From contig JAQGDQ010000338.1 in the NCBI GenBank assembly GCA_030141605.1, forward strand, positions 1 through 64,000: a stretch of DNA of 64,000 bases. The letters run 5' to 3'. Of the stretch, positions 22,701-34,880 are shown in pieces. The translations under genes and the position numbers were made by a program. Within the stretch, counting starts at the first letter, position 1; each line of letters begins with the position of its first letter. The notes beneath the pieces are model-generated. The model did not search any database. It was not told the origin of the DNA and worked only from the letters and a program-made list of their open reading frames with translations. Source of the DNA: Tubiluchus corallicola. Its lineage: Eukaryota > Priapulida > Priapulimorpha > Priapulimorphida > Tubiluchidae.

Positions 22701-24933
22701 TGCCGATTGAACTCCTGTATGGAAAAAAGCAGTATGTAAATGGTATAAAATTTCAAGATGAATTTTTAATCTTTATGTAAGTGGAGGGTTTTCTTTTGCT
22801 TTAAACTTTAATTCACACAACTTGATTAAATACAGTATAATAAGCATGATGTTTAATGGAAACAAGTAATTAATACCGAGCATTCACAGCACTTGTTCAG
22901 TGGCATTCTTTTTGTTTTAGGTTTTGGTCTTGGCCTTAGCTATTTACCAGCCATTGTGTCACTGGCACATTACTTCGAACAGAAGCGCCACCTTGCTATG
23001 GGTTTAGCAACTTCTGGTCTAGGCGTCGGCATGGTGATTTACCCCCCGATTTACCGACTTCTCGTCGACGAGTATGGTTGGAGGCAAACCATGCTGTTAT
23101 CCGGAGGAATAATTCTGAATTTATGCGTTTGTGGTGCCGTGATTTTTCCAATCAAAAACAGTCATACTGCTCACCAGGGACAGAAGTCGAAATTGTTACA
23201 CATGTCCATGCTCAAGAAGGAGAATGTTACGAAACTCGCTGTAAACAATCTACTGTTTTGGTTAGGAGTATTGGCCTTATTTCTTCACATTCCGGCCTAC
23301 GCCAAGACACTAGGGATCAATGATATTTTGTCGTCGTTGTTGATAAGCACGATCGGAATTACAACGTTCACGGGACGCATCGCTTACGGATGCGTCGTTC
23401 ACTGGCTCGGGTTGTCTCCTTTCAAGATGTACGCCGGCTCATTTTTACTGTGTGGTGCAGTGACGTTTTTTGCTCCTCTTTGTACGTCGTTTGAATACCT
23501 TGCTGCATACTGTGCTCTGCTTGGGTTCTTAACTTCTTGTTATGGTGCATTGCTGCCCGCGATTGTCACGGAATATGTGGGACTGCACAGGATGGCAAAT
23601 GCGTATGGATTTCTCTACCTTTACGCTTCCGTAGGTAGTTTGTTAGGACCACCTGCCGCAGGTAAGATTACAATTCATAATGGATAAGATAGTGCATATT
23701 GTAATTCATGTGTATTGATTTCTAAATGGGTTTTCATAATACAAGTACACGATGATGATGATGACGATGATAATGGCAATGATGACAACATTGATGACAG
23801 CAACAATGATGACTATGATGATGATGGCCAATAATCAATCTCAGTCAACTCAACAATTGATCTCAATCAAATAGTCAATCAATAATTAAAATAAATCTCA
23901 TTGTGGCAAGTTCAATAGTAAAAATGCTTACTCCATTTTTTAATAAATGATTTCTTCTCTTAGTTTAAAATGAAAGTGCTCAAAGATGTAGTCCTCAATG
24001 AATTGAACAGTTCTTATAAAATACTTACTGCACTTATCCAATGCAATTTTTTGTGCAACCAACAATTATGGTCCTTCAAAACCAATATCAAGGAGAAACA
24101 CATCGTCCGATCTTGGACTGTCCATTGAAGGCCGTCCAGTGTTCGCCATATCGTTCAGTGACCTAGAGTACATTAGCCAACTTGATATTCTCAGTTTAAC
24201 TGCCTTTTTTGACTTAACAAATCTTGAGACTATAACCTAATTATAACATTGAAAGTGCATGAAAATGATGAGATCATGTTGGTAAGTCGACCTTGAAAGG
24301 TCACCGATGTATGCTTGGCTGTAATGTACGTGCCTGTTACCTCTGGGCATGTTATGTTGCCTAGCACTAAAAGTTGGGATTTAAGCTTACTTTTCCAGTA
24401 CTTATGGTTTCTAGGTTATTCAAACAGTTTGCAGGAAAAAAAGTCTCTCTGGCCTATACTGATAAATGTCGCTGTTTTTATCATGCTGTAAAACAAGAAT
24501 AGGCCGTATGGCACAAGTTGTTTACGTGATCGTTGAAGTAAAACCGGCTTTCAGTTGACCATATTATCTGCATGCTGTGCTGACTTAGGGAAAAGATGAG
24601 AACTAGAACCGGCTTTCTCTCAAGTTTATGACTAAACAGGTAATTATTTGCTAAACTGGTTTGACTGTTTGTTGTTTTTATTTGCTACTCAAGAATTTGT
24701 GCGCATTTTTTCCAGGTTGGATTTATGACGCGAGACAGACGTACCACATCTCTTTCTACTTTGCCGGCGCCGTGATCGTTTCCAGTGCTTTGGTGCTGAT
24801 GATTCCACCCATCACCGAAAGACTTGGGCTAAATCGTGGAGGCTGGTCCTCCATGAGGAAAACTCCATTGCCTACGTCCAGCAACATCCATGACAAGCTT
24901 TCCACGTATCAGCCAGAGGGCACCGTGGTTTAG
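19577..24933 (+). CDS. Monocarboxylate-transporter-like MFS protein (SLC16 family), four coding exons
   Basis: Exons are 19577-19784, 21424-21567, 22921-23661 and 24716-24933. All introns are GT...AG and in phase 1, and the joined frame encodes 436 residues, within the SLC16 range. The family are 12-helix plasma-membrane carriers that co-transport protons with lactate, pyruvate or other small monocarboxylates; some members carry amino acids or thyroid hormone. Residues 12-17 (DRGWAW) are the family signature before helix 1, normally D/E-G-G/S-W-G/A-W, here with Arg for the first Gly. Residues 135-150 (YFEQKRHLAMGLATSG) match the second signature near helix 5. About eleven or twelve hydrophobic segments are visible. 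The central loop (around KNSHTAHQGQKSK) is short for the family and the cytosolic tail is about 45 residues. TTFTGRIAYG supplies an Arg like the helix 8 Arg of MCT1, but the Asp four residues earlier is missing, so classical lactate transport is not assured. Confidence 0.88.
19806..20390. mobile_element. TTAA-type MITE, family A copy 3
   Basis: It starts near TTAG-AAGAAAAACCGG (a mutated TTAA end) and ends CAGTTTTCCT-TTAA. It matches 10237-10783 over most of its length. A roughly 35-bp block (TTGTTTAGACTCAATCTC) is duplicated inside, at 19826 and 19913. It lies 22 bp downstream of the first coding exon of the transporter. Confidence 0.75.
20391..21423. other. Transporter intron 1, remainder
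   Basis: No further element was defined here; AT-rich, no ORF of interest. Confidence 0.4.
21424..21567 (+). CDS. SLC16-like exon 2
   Basis: The acceptor TATGTTTTACAG ends at 21423 and the donor is GTTG|GTGAGT. It encodes helices 2-4, including LVNRFGCRVIAIIGG, the conserved loop between helices 2 and 3. Confidence 0.87.
21643..21735. mobile_element. TTAA MITE family B, 5' fragment
   Basis: TTAA-AGCACAAGGAAGC is followed by AAGCTTAAAC and a GTGCTGCCTTACTT block as in full family B copies. It breaks off where the 5S-derived element begins. Confidence 0.65.
21736..22260 (-). mobile_element. 5S rRNA-derived SINE-like element
   Basis: On the minus strand, 22257-22169 resembles the 3' two-thirds of 5S rRNA. 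Recognisable words are GATCACCGAAGTTAA, GAGCCAGG, TGGATGGGTGACC and GGAATACCAGGTGCTGTAGG. It is followed by about 430 bp of GC-rich sequence without an ORF consistent with a gene. A 5S head with an unrelated body is the layout of SINE3-class elements. The 5S part is too diverged and incomplete to be functional. It lies in transporter intron 2. Confidence 0.75.
22270..22804. mobile_element. TTAA MITE, family B (inverted copy)
   Basis: It starts TTGA-AGGACAAGAAAAGG and ends CTTTTGCT-TTAA, and is similar along its length to 59346-59856. It is non-coding and lies 116 bp upstream of transporter exon 3. Confidence 0.8.
22921..23661 (+). CDS. SLC16-like exon 3 (largest)
   Basis: The acceptor TTTTTGTTTTAG ends at 22920 and the donor is GCAG|GTAAGA. 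It encodes GFGLGLSYLPAIVSLAHYFE, helices 4-6, the central loop and helices 7-11, up to GSLLGPPAAG. Confidence 0.9.
23662..24715. other. Transporter intron 3
   Basis: It contains a (GAT)n-like tract at 23750-23832. Nothing else was recognised. Confidence 0.6.
24716..24933 (+). CDS. SLC16-like terminal coding exon 4
   Basis: The acceptor CATTTTTTCCAG ends at 24715. It encodes GWIYDARQTYHISFYFAGAV (helix 12 region) and a hydrophilic tail ending PEGTVV and TAG. Confidence 0.88.
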
Positions 24934-26110
24934 CTGGATGGAGCTGAAATAATTGGCCTACCTTCATCACAGCTTGATTGCCAGGTGTTAACCTTAAAAT
25001 TGGACATTGAGCAATTCTAATGATCTCACTGGTTATTTTCATGCATGATCTCTTTTCTCTATTGTTCACTGCATCATGTGCAGCTGCTGTCTTTAGTTTG
25101 CTCAGTAGTCTAGTGTCACAGCACTATCGGCTGATCAAGATTTCATATAATTAATAATTCAACTAATCGTGAAGAGGTTTACTGAATAATTCCTGCTGTT
25201 ATATCCAATATGCACAATCTTCATATTACTGTGTCAACGTGCCTTGTGCATTCCAAGTAGTTTCCTAAATCATAGTTTAATGGTGTAATTAAAGCCACAA
25301 CACGAAGAAGCTGTACCTGAATTGTTCTATAAGGACTCACTGAAGTTTTTATTAAACTACACACTGAGAACTAAATAAGGATCAAGTATATATATTTACG
25401 TAATGCTTCAGTTTGCCTCAGGTGACAAGGTGCATCTGTTAAAGTATTTCGTGCTCACATTTGTTGCATTAACTGTGATGTCTAGGGTAATAATAAGCTG
25501 CTTTTAATAAATGTGCCTGTGATAGATTTATATTTAAAACATTTAAACATGGAGTTGTTTAGTACTTCCAGTGTGATATTATTATGATATTTTTGCGATT
25601 ATAAGTGTACTTTGTGTACAATTATGCCTGATTATGTATGCCGGCTACAGGGTATGCTTTATTTTCACCTTGGCAGGGAATAATCAACTGTAGCTCAAGC
25701 TGGATTTTAGATGATATAATTATTTTTAGCTTACTGTATGTGCAATTGTTCGTTTACTTTAAGTGCTGGTAATTAATGAATGTTAGTAATGGTTTTTAAT
25801 CTTTGTTAACAAAGAAAGATTAAGAGTTTTCTCAAAGGATATGCTTTATTTATAAATCAGATAAGGATAATGTTTTCTAAAATTTTAGTAACTGGGCATT
25901 AATGAAGCTTTTCAACTATATGCATATGTAATTAAGCCCTTCATATATAAATTATTAGGTCTATTCACTGTCTGCTACAATTACTCACATGTAAAGATTC
26001 TGTACTATCCTGTTTAAGTATATGTAAATACAGTCATTGCACACTAACTGAGTGGGCACGTATTTTTAACTTTAAGCGGTGTGACTTTATTAATAATAAT
26101 TATTAAATTT
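24934..26110 (+). other. Probable 3' UTR and downstream region of the transporter
   Basis: AT-rich with no ORF. Several polyadenylation-like hexamers occur, for example ATTAAA near 25289 and AATAAA near 25507. The true end of the transcript cannot be fixed from sequence alone. Confidence 0.45.
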
Positions 26111-26867
26111 TACAAAATATCTGCTTTGTGTTTTACAACAAGAGTTCTTGACAAAATGGAAGACACTAATTTGACTAGCAAAGTTAAACCTGATCAGACC
26201 AGTTGATTTCAATTCCGCGAAGTGCAAGGTCCATAATTAAACTAAACAACGCATTTCGCCTGCAGTACAGCAGGTCAGTACATGATGACTGCACACAACA
26301 AAGCTATTTTTATTTTGCTTGAGGGTAAACTGCAGAATTGTAGCTTTTGTGTTCCGATCTGATGATGTTCAGCCATGTACCCGCTACTGTTTTGCAGAAG
26401 ACTGCATTCAGCTCATTGGGGCATTTCATCCGCGTGCTGCCATCTATTAAGCATACTGGTAGTATTTATACAACCAGTTGCGCAAACAAAGTTGTAGTTA
26501 CTATAATTATTTATGAAGAGGCAAAAAATTACTCGCTTGTGAGAAATTGAAAATTTTGTTTTGTCTTCAGTAACTTGATGTAGATAGATGGCGTTGTGCG
26601 CAACGTTACTTTAGTTAGAATTGAAATAACTGAGCAAACCGAAACCGAGGCAACGGTGAAACTGGAAACGGTTCTTCCTTATAATTGTTTTGATAGACAA
26701 GCACTCACTCTCTTCGGCGCATTTTATGTTAGCTTTATGGCGTATTATAATAATGGTGTGAGAAAGAATCCACTTTAAATTTATTTTCAGATACTGTGAG
26801 GGTGTTTAGGCGCTTTTTTCTATCAGCGTTGGAAAATTTGTAGTAGAAAGTTACCACCTCAAATTCT
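26111..26867. other. Non-coding stretch
   Basis: Only short ORFs without motifs; nothing recognised. Confidence 0.4.
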
Positions 26868-27796
26868 CAAGCTGTAGTTGTAGCAGTAGCTGTAATTGTA
26901 GCTGTGGTTGTAGTTGTAGCTGTAGTTGTAGCTGTGGTTGTAGTTGTAGATGTAGCTGTAGTTGCAGTTGTACTTGTAGTTGTAGTTGTAATAGTAGTTG
27001 TAGTTGTAGCTGTAGTTGTAGCAGTAGCTGTAATTGTAGCTGTGGTTGTAGTTGTAGCTGTAGTTGTAGCTGTGGTTGTAGTTGTAGCTGTAGTTGTAGC
27101 TGTGGTTGTAGTTGTAGATGTAGCTGTAGTTGCAGTTGTACTTGTAGCTGTAGTTGTAGTTGTAGTTGTAGCAGTAGCTGTAATTGTAGTTGTAGCTGTA
27201 ATTGTAGCTGTGGTTGTAGTTGTAGCTGTAGTTGTAGCTGTGGTTGTAGTTGTAGCTGTAGTTGTAGCTGTAGTTGCAGTTGTAGCTGTAGTTGTAGCTG
27301 TGGTTGTAGTTGTAGATGTAGCTGTAGTTGCAGTTGTACTTGTAATTGTAGTTGTAATAGTAGTTGTAGTTGTAGTTGTAGTTGTAGCAGTAACTAGTAG
27401 CTGTGGTTGTAGTTGTAGCTGTAGTTGTAGCTGTGGTTGTAGTTGTAGATGTAGCTTGCAGTTGTAGCTTGTAATTGTAGTTGTAAAGTTGTAGTTGTAG
27501 CTGTAGTTGTACAGTAGCTGGAATTGTAGTTGTATGGTTGTAGTTGTAGCTGTAGTTGTAGCTGTGGTTGTAGTTGTAATTGTAGTTGTAATAGTAGTTG
27601 TAGTTGTAGCTGTAGTTGTAGCAGTAGCTGTAATTGTAGCTGTGGTTGTAGTTGTAGCTGTAGTTGTAGCTGTGGTTGTAGTTGTAGATGTAGCTGTAAT
27701 TGTAGCTGTAGTTGTAGTTGTAATTGTAGTTGTAATAGTAGTTGTAGTTGTAGCTGTAGTTGTAGTTGTAGCTGTAGTTGTAGCTGTAGTTGTAGG
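26868..27796. repeat. Hexanucleotide-based array (TGTAGT/C)n, about 930 bp
   Basis: TGTAGT, TGTAGC, TGTGGT and related 6-mers alternate with a partial 12-mer pattern. Because the unit is a multiple of three, all frames stay open and yield Val/Ala- or Cys/Ser-only ORFs, which I do not regard as genes. Confidence 0.97.
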
Positions 27797-28347
27797 CCCT
27801 GTAATCCTTAAGGTACGGAAAAAATGGAAAACTAAGAAAAGTAGGCCGAAATTAACTGTTATACATACTAATTAAATTTATGTAAATTCGCATTTGGTCT
27901 AGAAACACTAATTATTACAAGATAAATTGTGATGGGAAAGAGCGCTAGCTCTAGAAAATCTTTTTTTATAACAAACTTATTTATGAAAGTGGTGCTGTCG
28001 AGTTTCGCAACGTTTCCCGTAAAACAGCAGCTGTAAGAGGAGTGGCAGTTTCAATAGTTAGTTCAGTTATGACTCCGCTTTTCTCAAAAACTGCTTAGCT
28101 ATTTTTAACTTCTATTAGCTATCAGTTTTCTAAGAAAAACATCAGACCTTAAACAGCCCTGTAGGGATTGCCATCAGTGCAATTTATAACACGAAGGACG
28201 CAAAATTATCAAAACGTTATGAGACTATATGATTGTAGAAATAATATTGATAGGATAATATAAAATTTCAGAAAAAATCAAGTAAATCATCGATGCAAAA
28301 AATTTGAGAAACAAGAAAATTAGGAGTAACATACATGTTTAGCATTA
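27797..28347. other. Non-coding stretch
   Basis: No feature recognised. Confidence 0.4.
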
Positions 28348-28620
<273 letters not shown>

Positions 28621-29442
28621 TGTGTTTTTGTTTCTTTAACAACTCACAGACGCACAGGTCTAAGGTCGAGACACTCACACGGCACACTCCCCAGGTAGAG
28701 GGAATTACATTTGCACGTGATCCATTACTTCCGGGTCAAAGGTCACGGAGCGGGCTGTATACATATAGTTAACTATTTTGAGAATCGATTTTTATTTGTA
28801 AAAACGGCACAAAAAATATCACATAAAGCATCTCCTGTCAGGGAAGCAGAATCCTACCACAGTTTATGACAGGGTCAAAAACTCTCACTTCTTGTAATAT
28901 TATTATCTCTGGTCAAACTGATATTCTTTTTTGAACCACAAACCATAATATTGCGAATTTCTTACAGAGCGACTACTTCTTATGATAAACCGGTGAATGT
29001 TTCCGTTTTTATACCGGCACTTCGTGTAAAGAGAATTAAAGCAAGATGTTTTGAACTTCGTTTATTTGTACGTGTAGTCTTACAACGACTGCAAAACATC
29101 GTTACGTCAAAAATTTTTTGTCGGAATATTCACAAGAAAAGGTTTTGCGTCTCGAAAGCAAACTACATACTTTGAGGAGCATGAAAGCTTTTTTTATGAA
29201 AACGTGTGTCTCAAATGTTAATCCTACAATTCTCAACTTTCACTAAGCACCGGCTTAGGTTACTCATAGTAATTACTGCAAGATGTGCTAATCAAGATTA
29301 TATTTTTTTAAATATTTTTTTTATTTATGTGGAAGCAAACATTTTGGGATATAGTTCTTGCAGCTTTATACAGCCAGTTGTAATTGCAATGCATCTTAAT
29401 TCGTTCGATTCTGAGTTATGAAAGTGTTTGTTTCTCATTTGT
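28621..29442. other. Non-coding stretch
   Basis: Short ORFs only. The ORF at 28951-29175 is basic but has no recognisable domain. Confidence 0.35.
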
Positions 29443-29708
29443 TTGTTCGTTCGTCAATCAGTCAATCAATCATTCATTCGTTCGTTCGTTCGTTCGTTCG
29501 TTCGTTCGTTCGTTCGTTCGTTCGTTCATTCATTCGTTCATTCATTCATTCATTCATTCATTCATTCATTTATTCATTCATTCATTCATTCATTCATTCA
29601 TTCATTCATTTATTCATTTATTCATTTATTCATTCATTCATTCATTCGTTCGTTCGTTCTTTCGTTCATTCGTTCATTCATTCACTCACTCACTCATTCA
29701 TTCATCAT
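29443..29708. repeat. (TTCG)n/(TTCA)n tetranucleotide array
   Basis: A block of pure TTCG is followed by mixed TTCA and TTTA blocks; three overlapping ORFs across it are artefacts. Confidence 0.97.
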
Positions 29709-30628
29709 TCACATCTCATGCGCTCACAACTAAACTACCAATCTCATTCAAAATCGTTGCAAGCACTGTAATTGATTTACTCAATAGGATGGATTGAAAT
29801 AAATTTTATTATTTAGGATTATTAATTTGCTTACTGTTTAATGTTCTACCGGGCGGCGCAGAAAAACGTGTGTGGAAGTTTACAGACTACAATAACGCTA
29901 ACAGTAAGTGCTTCGCAAAGTTGAAATGATACAGGATGATACTACAATTCATTAGTTTTTGGTTGTGAAAGCCAAAGGTTTATAGTTTAATTTGTTTTTA
30001 ATTAATGCCCGAAAAATTTTGAAATGTTAAAGATTTAAATACCGGAACAGTGTCAGCTAATCATCAATTGAAAAACAGCCACGGTGACGTGTAAAACACT
30101 CAACAGATGGCAGCAAAACAATAAAGAAATCGTCATTCTTACATTACGGTCTTCATCACAGAAAATAAAATATCGACAAAGATCTGTTGTCAAGAAAAAA
30201 TGGAGCTTTATCTTATGAGCTGCTGAATCTCGAATTCGCAGACAAACTGTACGACAGACAGACCTTGGAAGTGAGGGCAGGAATTATTAAGTGCTGGGAC
30301 AAAATGACCCTTGAAGTGAGAAACTGTGTCAGCTGTTGCAAGAGATTCCTTCGTGAACTTTCCAGGAAAATGGTAGACGCATAGAAGAGTATTTGCTGGA
30401 AATTTAAACTTTACTGATACAAAATCTTTTTTCTGGTATTCCTTTTTTGACTCCTTTAATTGAAACTTCTGTTTTTTTTTATATTTTTGCGGTTTACACA
30501 AATGGGTGTGTGACATCAATACGGTAATTTTGAAGCGACTCCGTACTTTTTCTATATCATTGTTAGGCCATGTTTAACTTGCTTTTTAACTAACTAATTT
30601 TAGTGCGCATTGTCGGTGACCGTTAACA
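29709..30628. other. Non-coding stretch with one small ORF
   Basis: The 65-codon ORF 30187-30384 encodes a Lys/Arg- and Cys-containing peptide (CVSCCKRFLREL). I see no family match or splice support. Confidence 0.3.
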
Positions 30629-30920
30629 GGAAAAAGTCACAATTTCGGCTATGAAAAGTCACAGGGGAAAAGTCACAATTTTAGCTATGAAAGTCACAGA
30701 AAAGAAATCACAATTTTGGCTATGAAAGTCACAGGAAAAAGTCACAAGTTTGATTATGAAAAGTCACAGGGAAAAAGTCACAATTTTGGCTACGAAAAGT
30801 CCCAGGAAAAAGACATAATTTTGGCTGTGAAAAAAGTCACAATTAATTTTGGCTAAGGTTAGGGTTAGGGATATGGTTAGGGTTATTTCTTTCTTCCTGT
30901 GCTTTCTTCCCATGACCTTG
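30629..30920. repeat. AAAGTCACA minisatellite with telomere-like core
   Basis: Repeats of roughly 35 bp contain AAAAGTCACAATTTTGGC. Then two adjacent TTAGGG-like words (30855-30890), then CCTGTG words in the opposite sense. The layout matches 32850-33176. Confidence 0.8.
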
Positions 30921-31045
30921 TGACCTGGATTCGCATCGTCACTACAAATTCAGAAATTTTTTTATTGATTTATTGGGTACACGTAATAAACTCGCAGAAC
31001 TGCACAAAAAGGAAAGTTTTTACTGCGCAGTGATCGAGAGCGCCT

Positions 31046-31225
31046 TACAGAAAAGGGAGACCTGAAGTATAGGTTTCAGAAAAATCGTCTTATATTACTT
31101 TGTAGCAATTTTGTGCATTAAGTCTATATCGTACTCGAGTTAAAACGAATTTTAGTTTGTTTTCATTTTAAATCTCCCGAAATACTATTCCGCCATTACA
31201 TGACGTCACCTACGGAAACGTAAAT
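31046..31225. mobile_element. TTAA MITE, family B (truncated, inverted)
   Basis: It starts near AGAAAAGGGAGACCTGAAG and contains GTTTGTTTTCATTTTAAATC and CATTACATGACGTCA, as in 22270-22804 and 59346-59856. It ends early, before the GAT array. Confidence 0.7.
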
Positions 31226-31290
31226 CAAGGAAAGAAAGCGAAATGTTAAATTATGTCTAAAACAACTTACTGTGCAAATCTATATTACTT

Positions 31291-31578
31291 AGATGATGAT
31301 GGTGATGATGACGATAATGATGCTAATGATAACGATGATGATGATAACGACGACGACGATGGTGATGATGATAATGATGATGATGTTGATGATGATAATG
31401 ATAACGATGATTATGACGATGACGATGATAATGATGATGATAGCGATGTTGGTGAAGATGATGATGATTGATGATGACGATGATGATGATAATGATAACG
31501 ATGAATATGACGATGACGATGATGATGATGATGACGAGGAGGAGGTGGAAAAGGACGACAAAAACGACGATCGTTAAG
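31291..31578. repeat. (GAT)n-type trinucleotide array
   Basis: GAT units with GAC and AAT variants; all frames are open and low complexity. Confidence 0.95.
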
Positions 31579-32064
31579 CTTCCCATCGCGAATGTAAATA
31601 CATGTAGTAGAGTTCTATTTTACCATAAAGATTTCATGTTTGTTTAACAAATTAATGAGACTCGTTTCAAATAGACGTACATGCTGTTTTCAATTTTTTA
31701 TAAGCATAAATATTTTTTATTTGATTTTGAATAGACCTGCTCCCACTAATGTCGCAATCACCATTGTACCTACTACTTAATGACTACAGCCTAGGATGAC
31801 TAGCGTAATAACTTACCCTATATTTACATGACATAAATTAACCCTAATGACTGACTGACTGCTATGAACATTTCTGTTTTTCTGGAAACGTAAAATTGTT
31901 TATGAAAAGCCGTTAAATTTATTGTCGTGCTGCACTTGAGTTAAGTTTAGCTCTGTAACTCTTTCAGTAAACACGGCTCAACGCTCAGAAATCGACATCA
32001 ATCAGCAGAATAGTACACGCGTCCGATAATAGATGGCGCTGCGACCCATTCTCGTACTGCTCAC
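31579..32064. other. Non-coding stretch
   Basis: Nothing recognised. Confidence 0.35.
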
Positions 32065-32625
32065 AGCAAGGATGGCAGCACACTACGGTACGTTAAAAAT
32101 ATCGTACCGTAATTTCGTACCAAGTTCATGTAGGATCTACTATAAAAAGATAAAAAGTGGCATGAAAATTAATTGTAAAAACGATCAGTTTATCAATTAT
32201 TGTTATGAATTTATGCATACAGAACTTCTGTTTGAACTTCCGCACTACATATTTTAGATTATAAAAGCTACACAATACAGGCTGCGCTATTATATTACAT
32301 ACAAAAGCTGTCCGATGATAAAAATTATAAGCACAAGATGAAATGACAACTCCAGCTTCCAAACAATTTCTGGCTTTGCAGTTTGCACTCGAAAGGAACC
32401 ACTTTAGGGGTTTTGTTTGCATGTGCTCTGTGTTAATTAGGGGAGAGAATAAGTCTCACATAGTAGCAAAATAAGTCGTCACACCGAGTTGTTGACCAAT
32501 AGGAACGTTACAAGAAACTGGGAATAAATGGTACGGAAAAGGTAAGAAAAAATACCGTACCGCAATTTCGTACCGTACATTTAAGCATGTTTTCGTATCG
32601 TACTTTCCTGCCAGCATTGCAGCAC
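32065..32625. mobile_element. Possible TIR element with GTACGGTAC-rich ends
   Basis: The left end (TGGCAGCACACTACGGTACG) and the reverse complement of the right end (GCTGGCAGGAAAGTACGATA) are alike, and CGTACCGTAATTTCGTACC-type words repeat at both sides. No target duplication was determined. Confidence 0.45.
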
Positions 32626-32849
32626 AGTATAAATCCTATAACCACTAATGCTACGCTCGCTAGTTGCTATAATAATCTTTCCTAACCTTTTGAAATTTAT
32701 AGCGTGAACCTCGTAGATCAACCCTATAATGGGCATGTAATTTTCTAACAATAATCGACATAATTTTGGGTTGTTTAGAAGTCACAGATCAAACACAGAA
32801 CTTTGTGAAAGATTTTTGGACCATGGTTGGAGTATCGTGCGGTAACAAA

Positions 32850-33175
32850 TTTACAAGAAAAAAGTCACGGAAAGAATCCATGAGGAAAAAGTGACAAATA
32901 ATTTTGGCTAGGGTTCGGGTTAAGATTGCGGTTATTTCTTTTTTCCTGCGGCTCTTTGTAACTTTTTTCTGTAACTTTTTCACCTGTGACCTTTTTACCT
33001 GTGACTTTTTTACCCTGTGACTTTTTTACCTGTGAGTTTTCACCTGTGACTTTTTACCTGTGACTTTTTTATCCTGCGACTTTTTTACCTGTGACATTTT
33101 TACCTGTGACATTTTTACCTGTGACATTTTTACCTGTGACTTTTTTACCCTGTGACTTTTTTACCTGTGACTGCG

Positions 33176-33260
<85 letters not shown>
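32850..33260. repeat. ACCTGTGACTTTTT minisatellite and (ACT)n array
   Basis: AAAAGTCAC words lie on the left, a GGGTTCGGGTTAAG core in the middle, and then about ten units of ACCTGTGACTTTTT (32980-33176). These run into about 27 ACT trinucleotides (33178-33259). Confidence 0.9.
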
Positions 33261-34330
33261 TTGTTTGCTTTTTTGCAGTTTCGTAAAACTCTAACATCTC
33301 GGGCATGTTTAGCTAAAACAAAGTCTGCACTCAGTAAGATCCACAGCAAAGCTAGCATGCACCAGGGCGGAACTAGTAAATGACAATGGGACTCTGCTCC
33401 CTCAAGACTTATTTTTACCAATAGTTTTCTCTGGGGCAGCAAACATAATACAATCTCACTCTACTGACAACCTACACAGCAGTCTCAAGAGTTAAGCGGA
33501 AATTCATCTGACTAGACCATCATTCTATGCCTGCAGGCTTAAAATGTCATTACCGCTTCCGATGTCGTCACCGTTGTTGCCGTCCTGTCGCTATTTGTAT
33601 CTTTCTATGTCTGCTCTTTCATTTGAACTCATCGTTCGAGTTTGTGTTTAGTCTTTTTTCCAAGGCAAATGTTGTCAATGTTTACTTTTAACCCGCCGGT
33701 TTACACCAACAAAGCACAAAGTCATCCTCCAAGACGCCCGGAGCCAAGATCTATTCCTTATTGTATCACCAAACAGTCGCTCTGTCCCAGATGAATGCTG
33801 AAAAAGCAATTTGTGCTCATTGGCAGAAATCAGCTTGCAAATTAGCTCCATAGAAAGGTTGTGTCAACATCTTTGCACAAAAAATACACAATAATTCCTG
33901 GGTCATAGGAATGTGTGTTACCATGACAGACGGAGGATACAATCAGGCCTCTTGTTTGTCCACAACTTACTTAGATGTTAGCTTAGCCGTTAAAATTGTG
34001 TCTTCAGGGAGCGTCCATTCTAACCAGTGAAAATTCACGGAAATCAACACCCACTCTTCACACATTATTTAAATAGTGGGGCTGAAAATTTGAATAATGT
34101 CGAGCATTTTATATAGACTGATAAACGAAAGTTGAACGAGGGTTCTGTAGTGCTGTAAGTTGAGGTGCTTTCCAGCGCGGAGCTAGAACTTCCCCCTGCA
34201 GAGCGCAGATAAACCACGCATTGATAGTCACATGTTTGGGGAAATCGGACAGTATAGCTGAAGAAAGTGGAAGGTTGAAGTGTCTCTGTGCTCCGGTGTG
34301 TGATGTGCGTGCGTACGATATGCGTGTTTC
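33261..34330. other. Non-coding stretch
   Basis: No gene recognised; the minus-strand ORFs here have no visible domain. Confidence 0.35.
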
Positions 34331-34880
34331 TACTCAATGAATTATGAACAGTGACAAGTGTTACATATTACAGTAAGTAACATTCTACTCAATGAATTAT
34401 GAATAGTGACAAGTGTTACATATTACAGTAAGTAACATTTTTCTCAATGAATTATGAATAGTGACAAGTGTTACATATTACAGTAAGTAACATTTTGCTC
34501 AATGAATTATGAATAGTGACAAGTGTTACATATTACAGTAAGTAACATTCTACTCAATGAATTATGAACAGTGACAAGTGTTACATATTACAGTAAGTAA
34601 CATTTTTCTCAATGAATTATGAATAGTGACAAGTGTTACATATTACAGTAAGTAACATTTTGCTCAATGAATTATGAATAGTGACAAGTGTTACATATTA
34701 CAGTAAGTAACATTTTGCTCAATGAATTATGAATAGTGACAAGTGTTACATATTACAGTAAGTAACATTTTGCTCAATGAATTATGAATAGTGACAAGTG
34801 TTACATATTACAGTAAGTAACATTTTGCTCAATGAATTATGAATAGTGACAAGTGTTACATATTACAATAAGTAACCTTT
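34331..34880. repeat. 55-bp satellite, ten tandem units
   Basis: The period is 55 bp (34331, 34386, 34441, 34496 and so on). Units carry CAATGAATTATGAATAGTG and TTACAGTAAGTAACATT. They differ at very few positions, so the array was recently homogenised. Confidence 0.97.

Noticed and set aside
26904-27875. Long ORFs of Val/Ala or Cys/Ser across the hexamer array
   Set aside because: The 6-bp unit has no stop word in those frames; composition is entirely explained by the repeat.
30855-30890. TTAGGG words as a telomere
   Set aside because: Only two or three imperfect units, embedded in another minisatellite.
34065-34337. Minus-strand ORF of 90 codons
   Set aside because: No recognisable domain, and its start overlaps the beginning of the 55-bp satellite.
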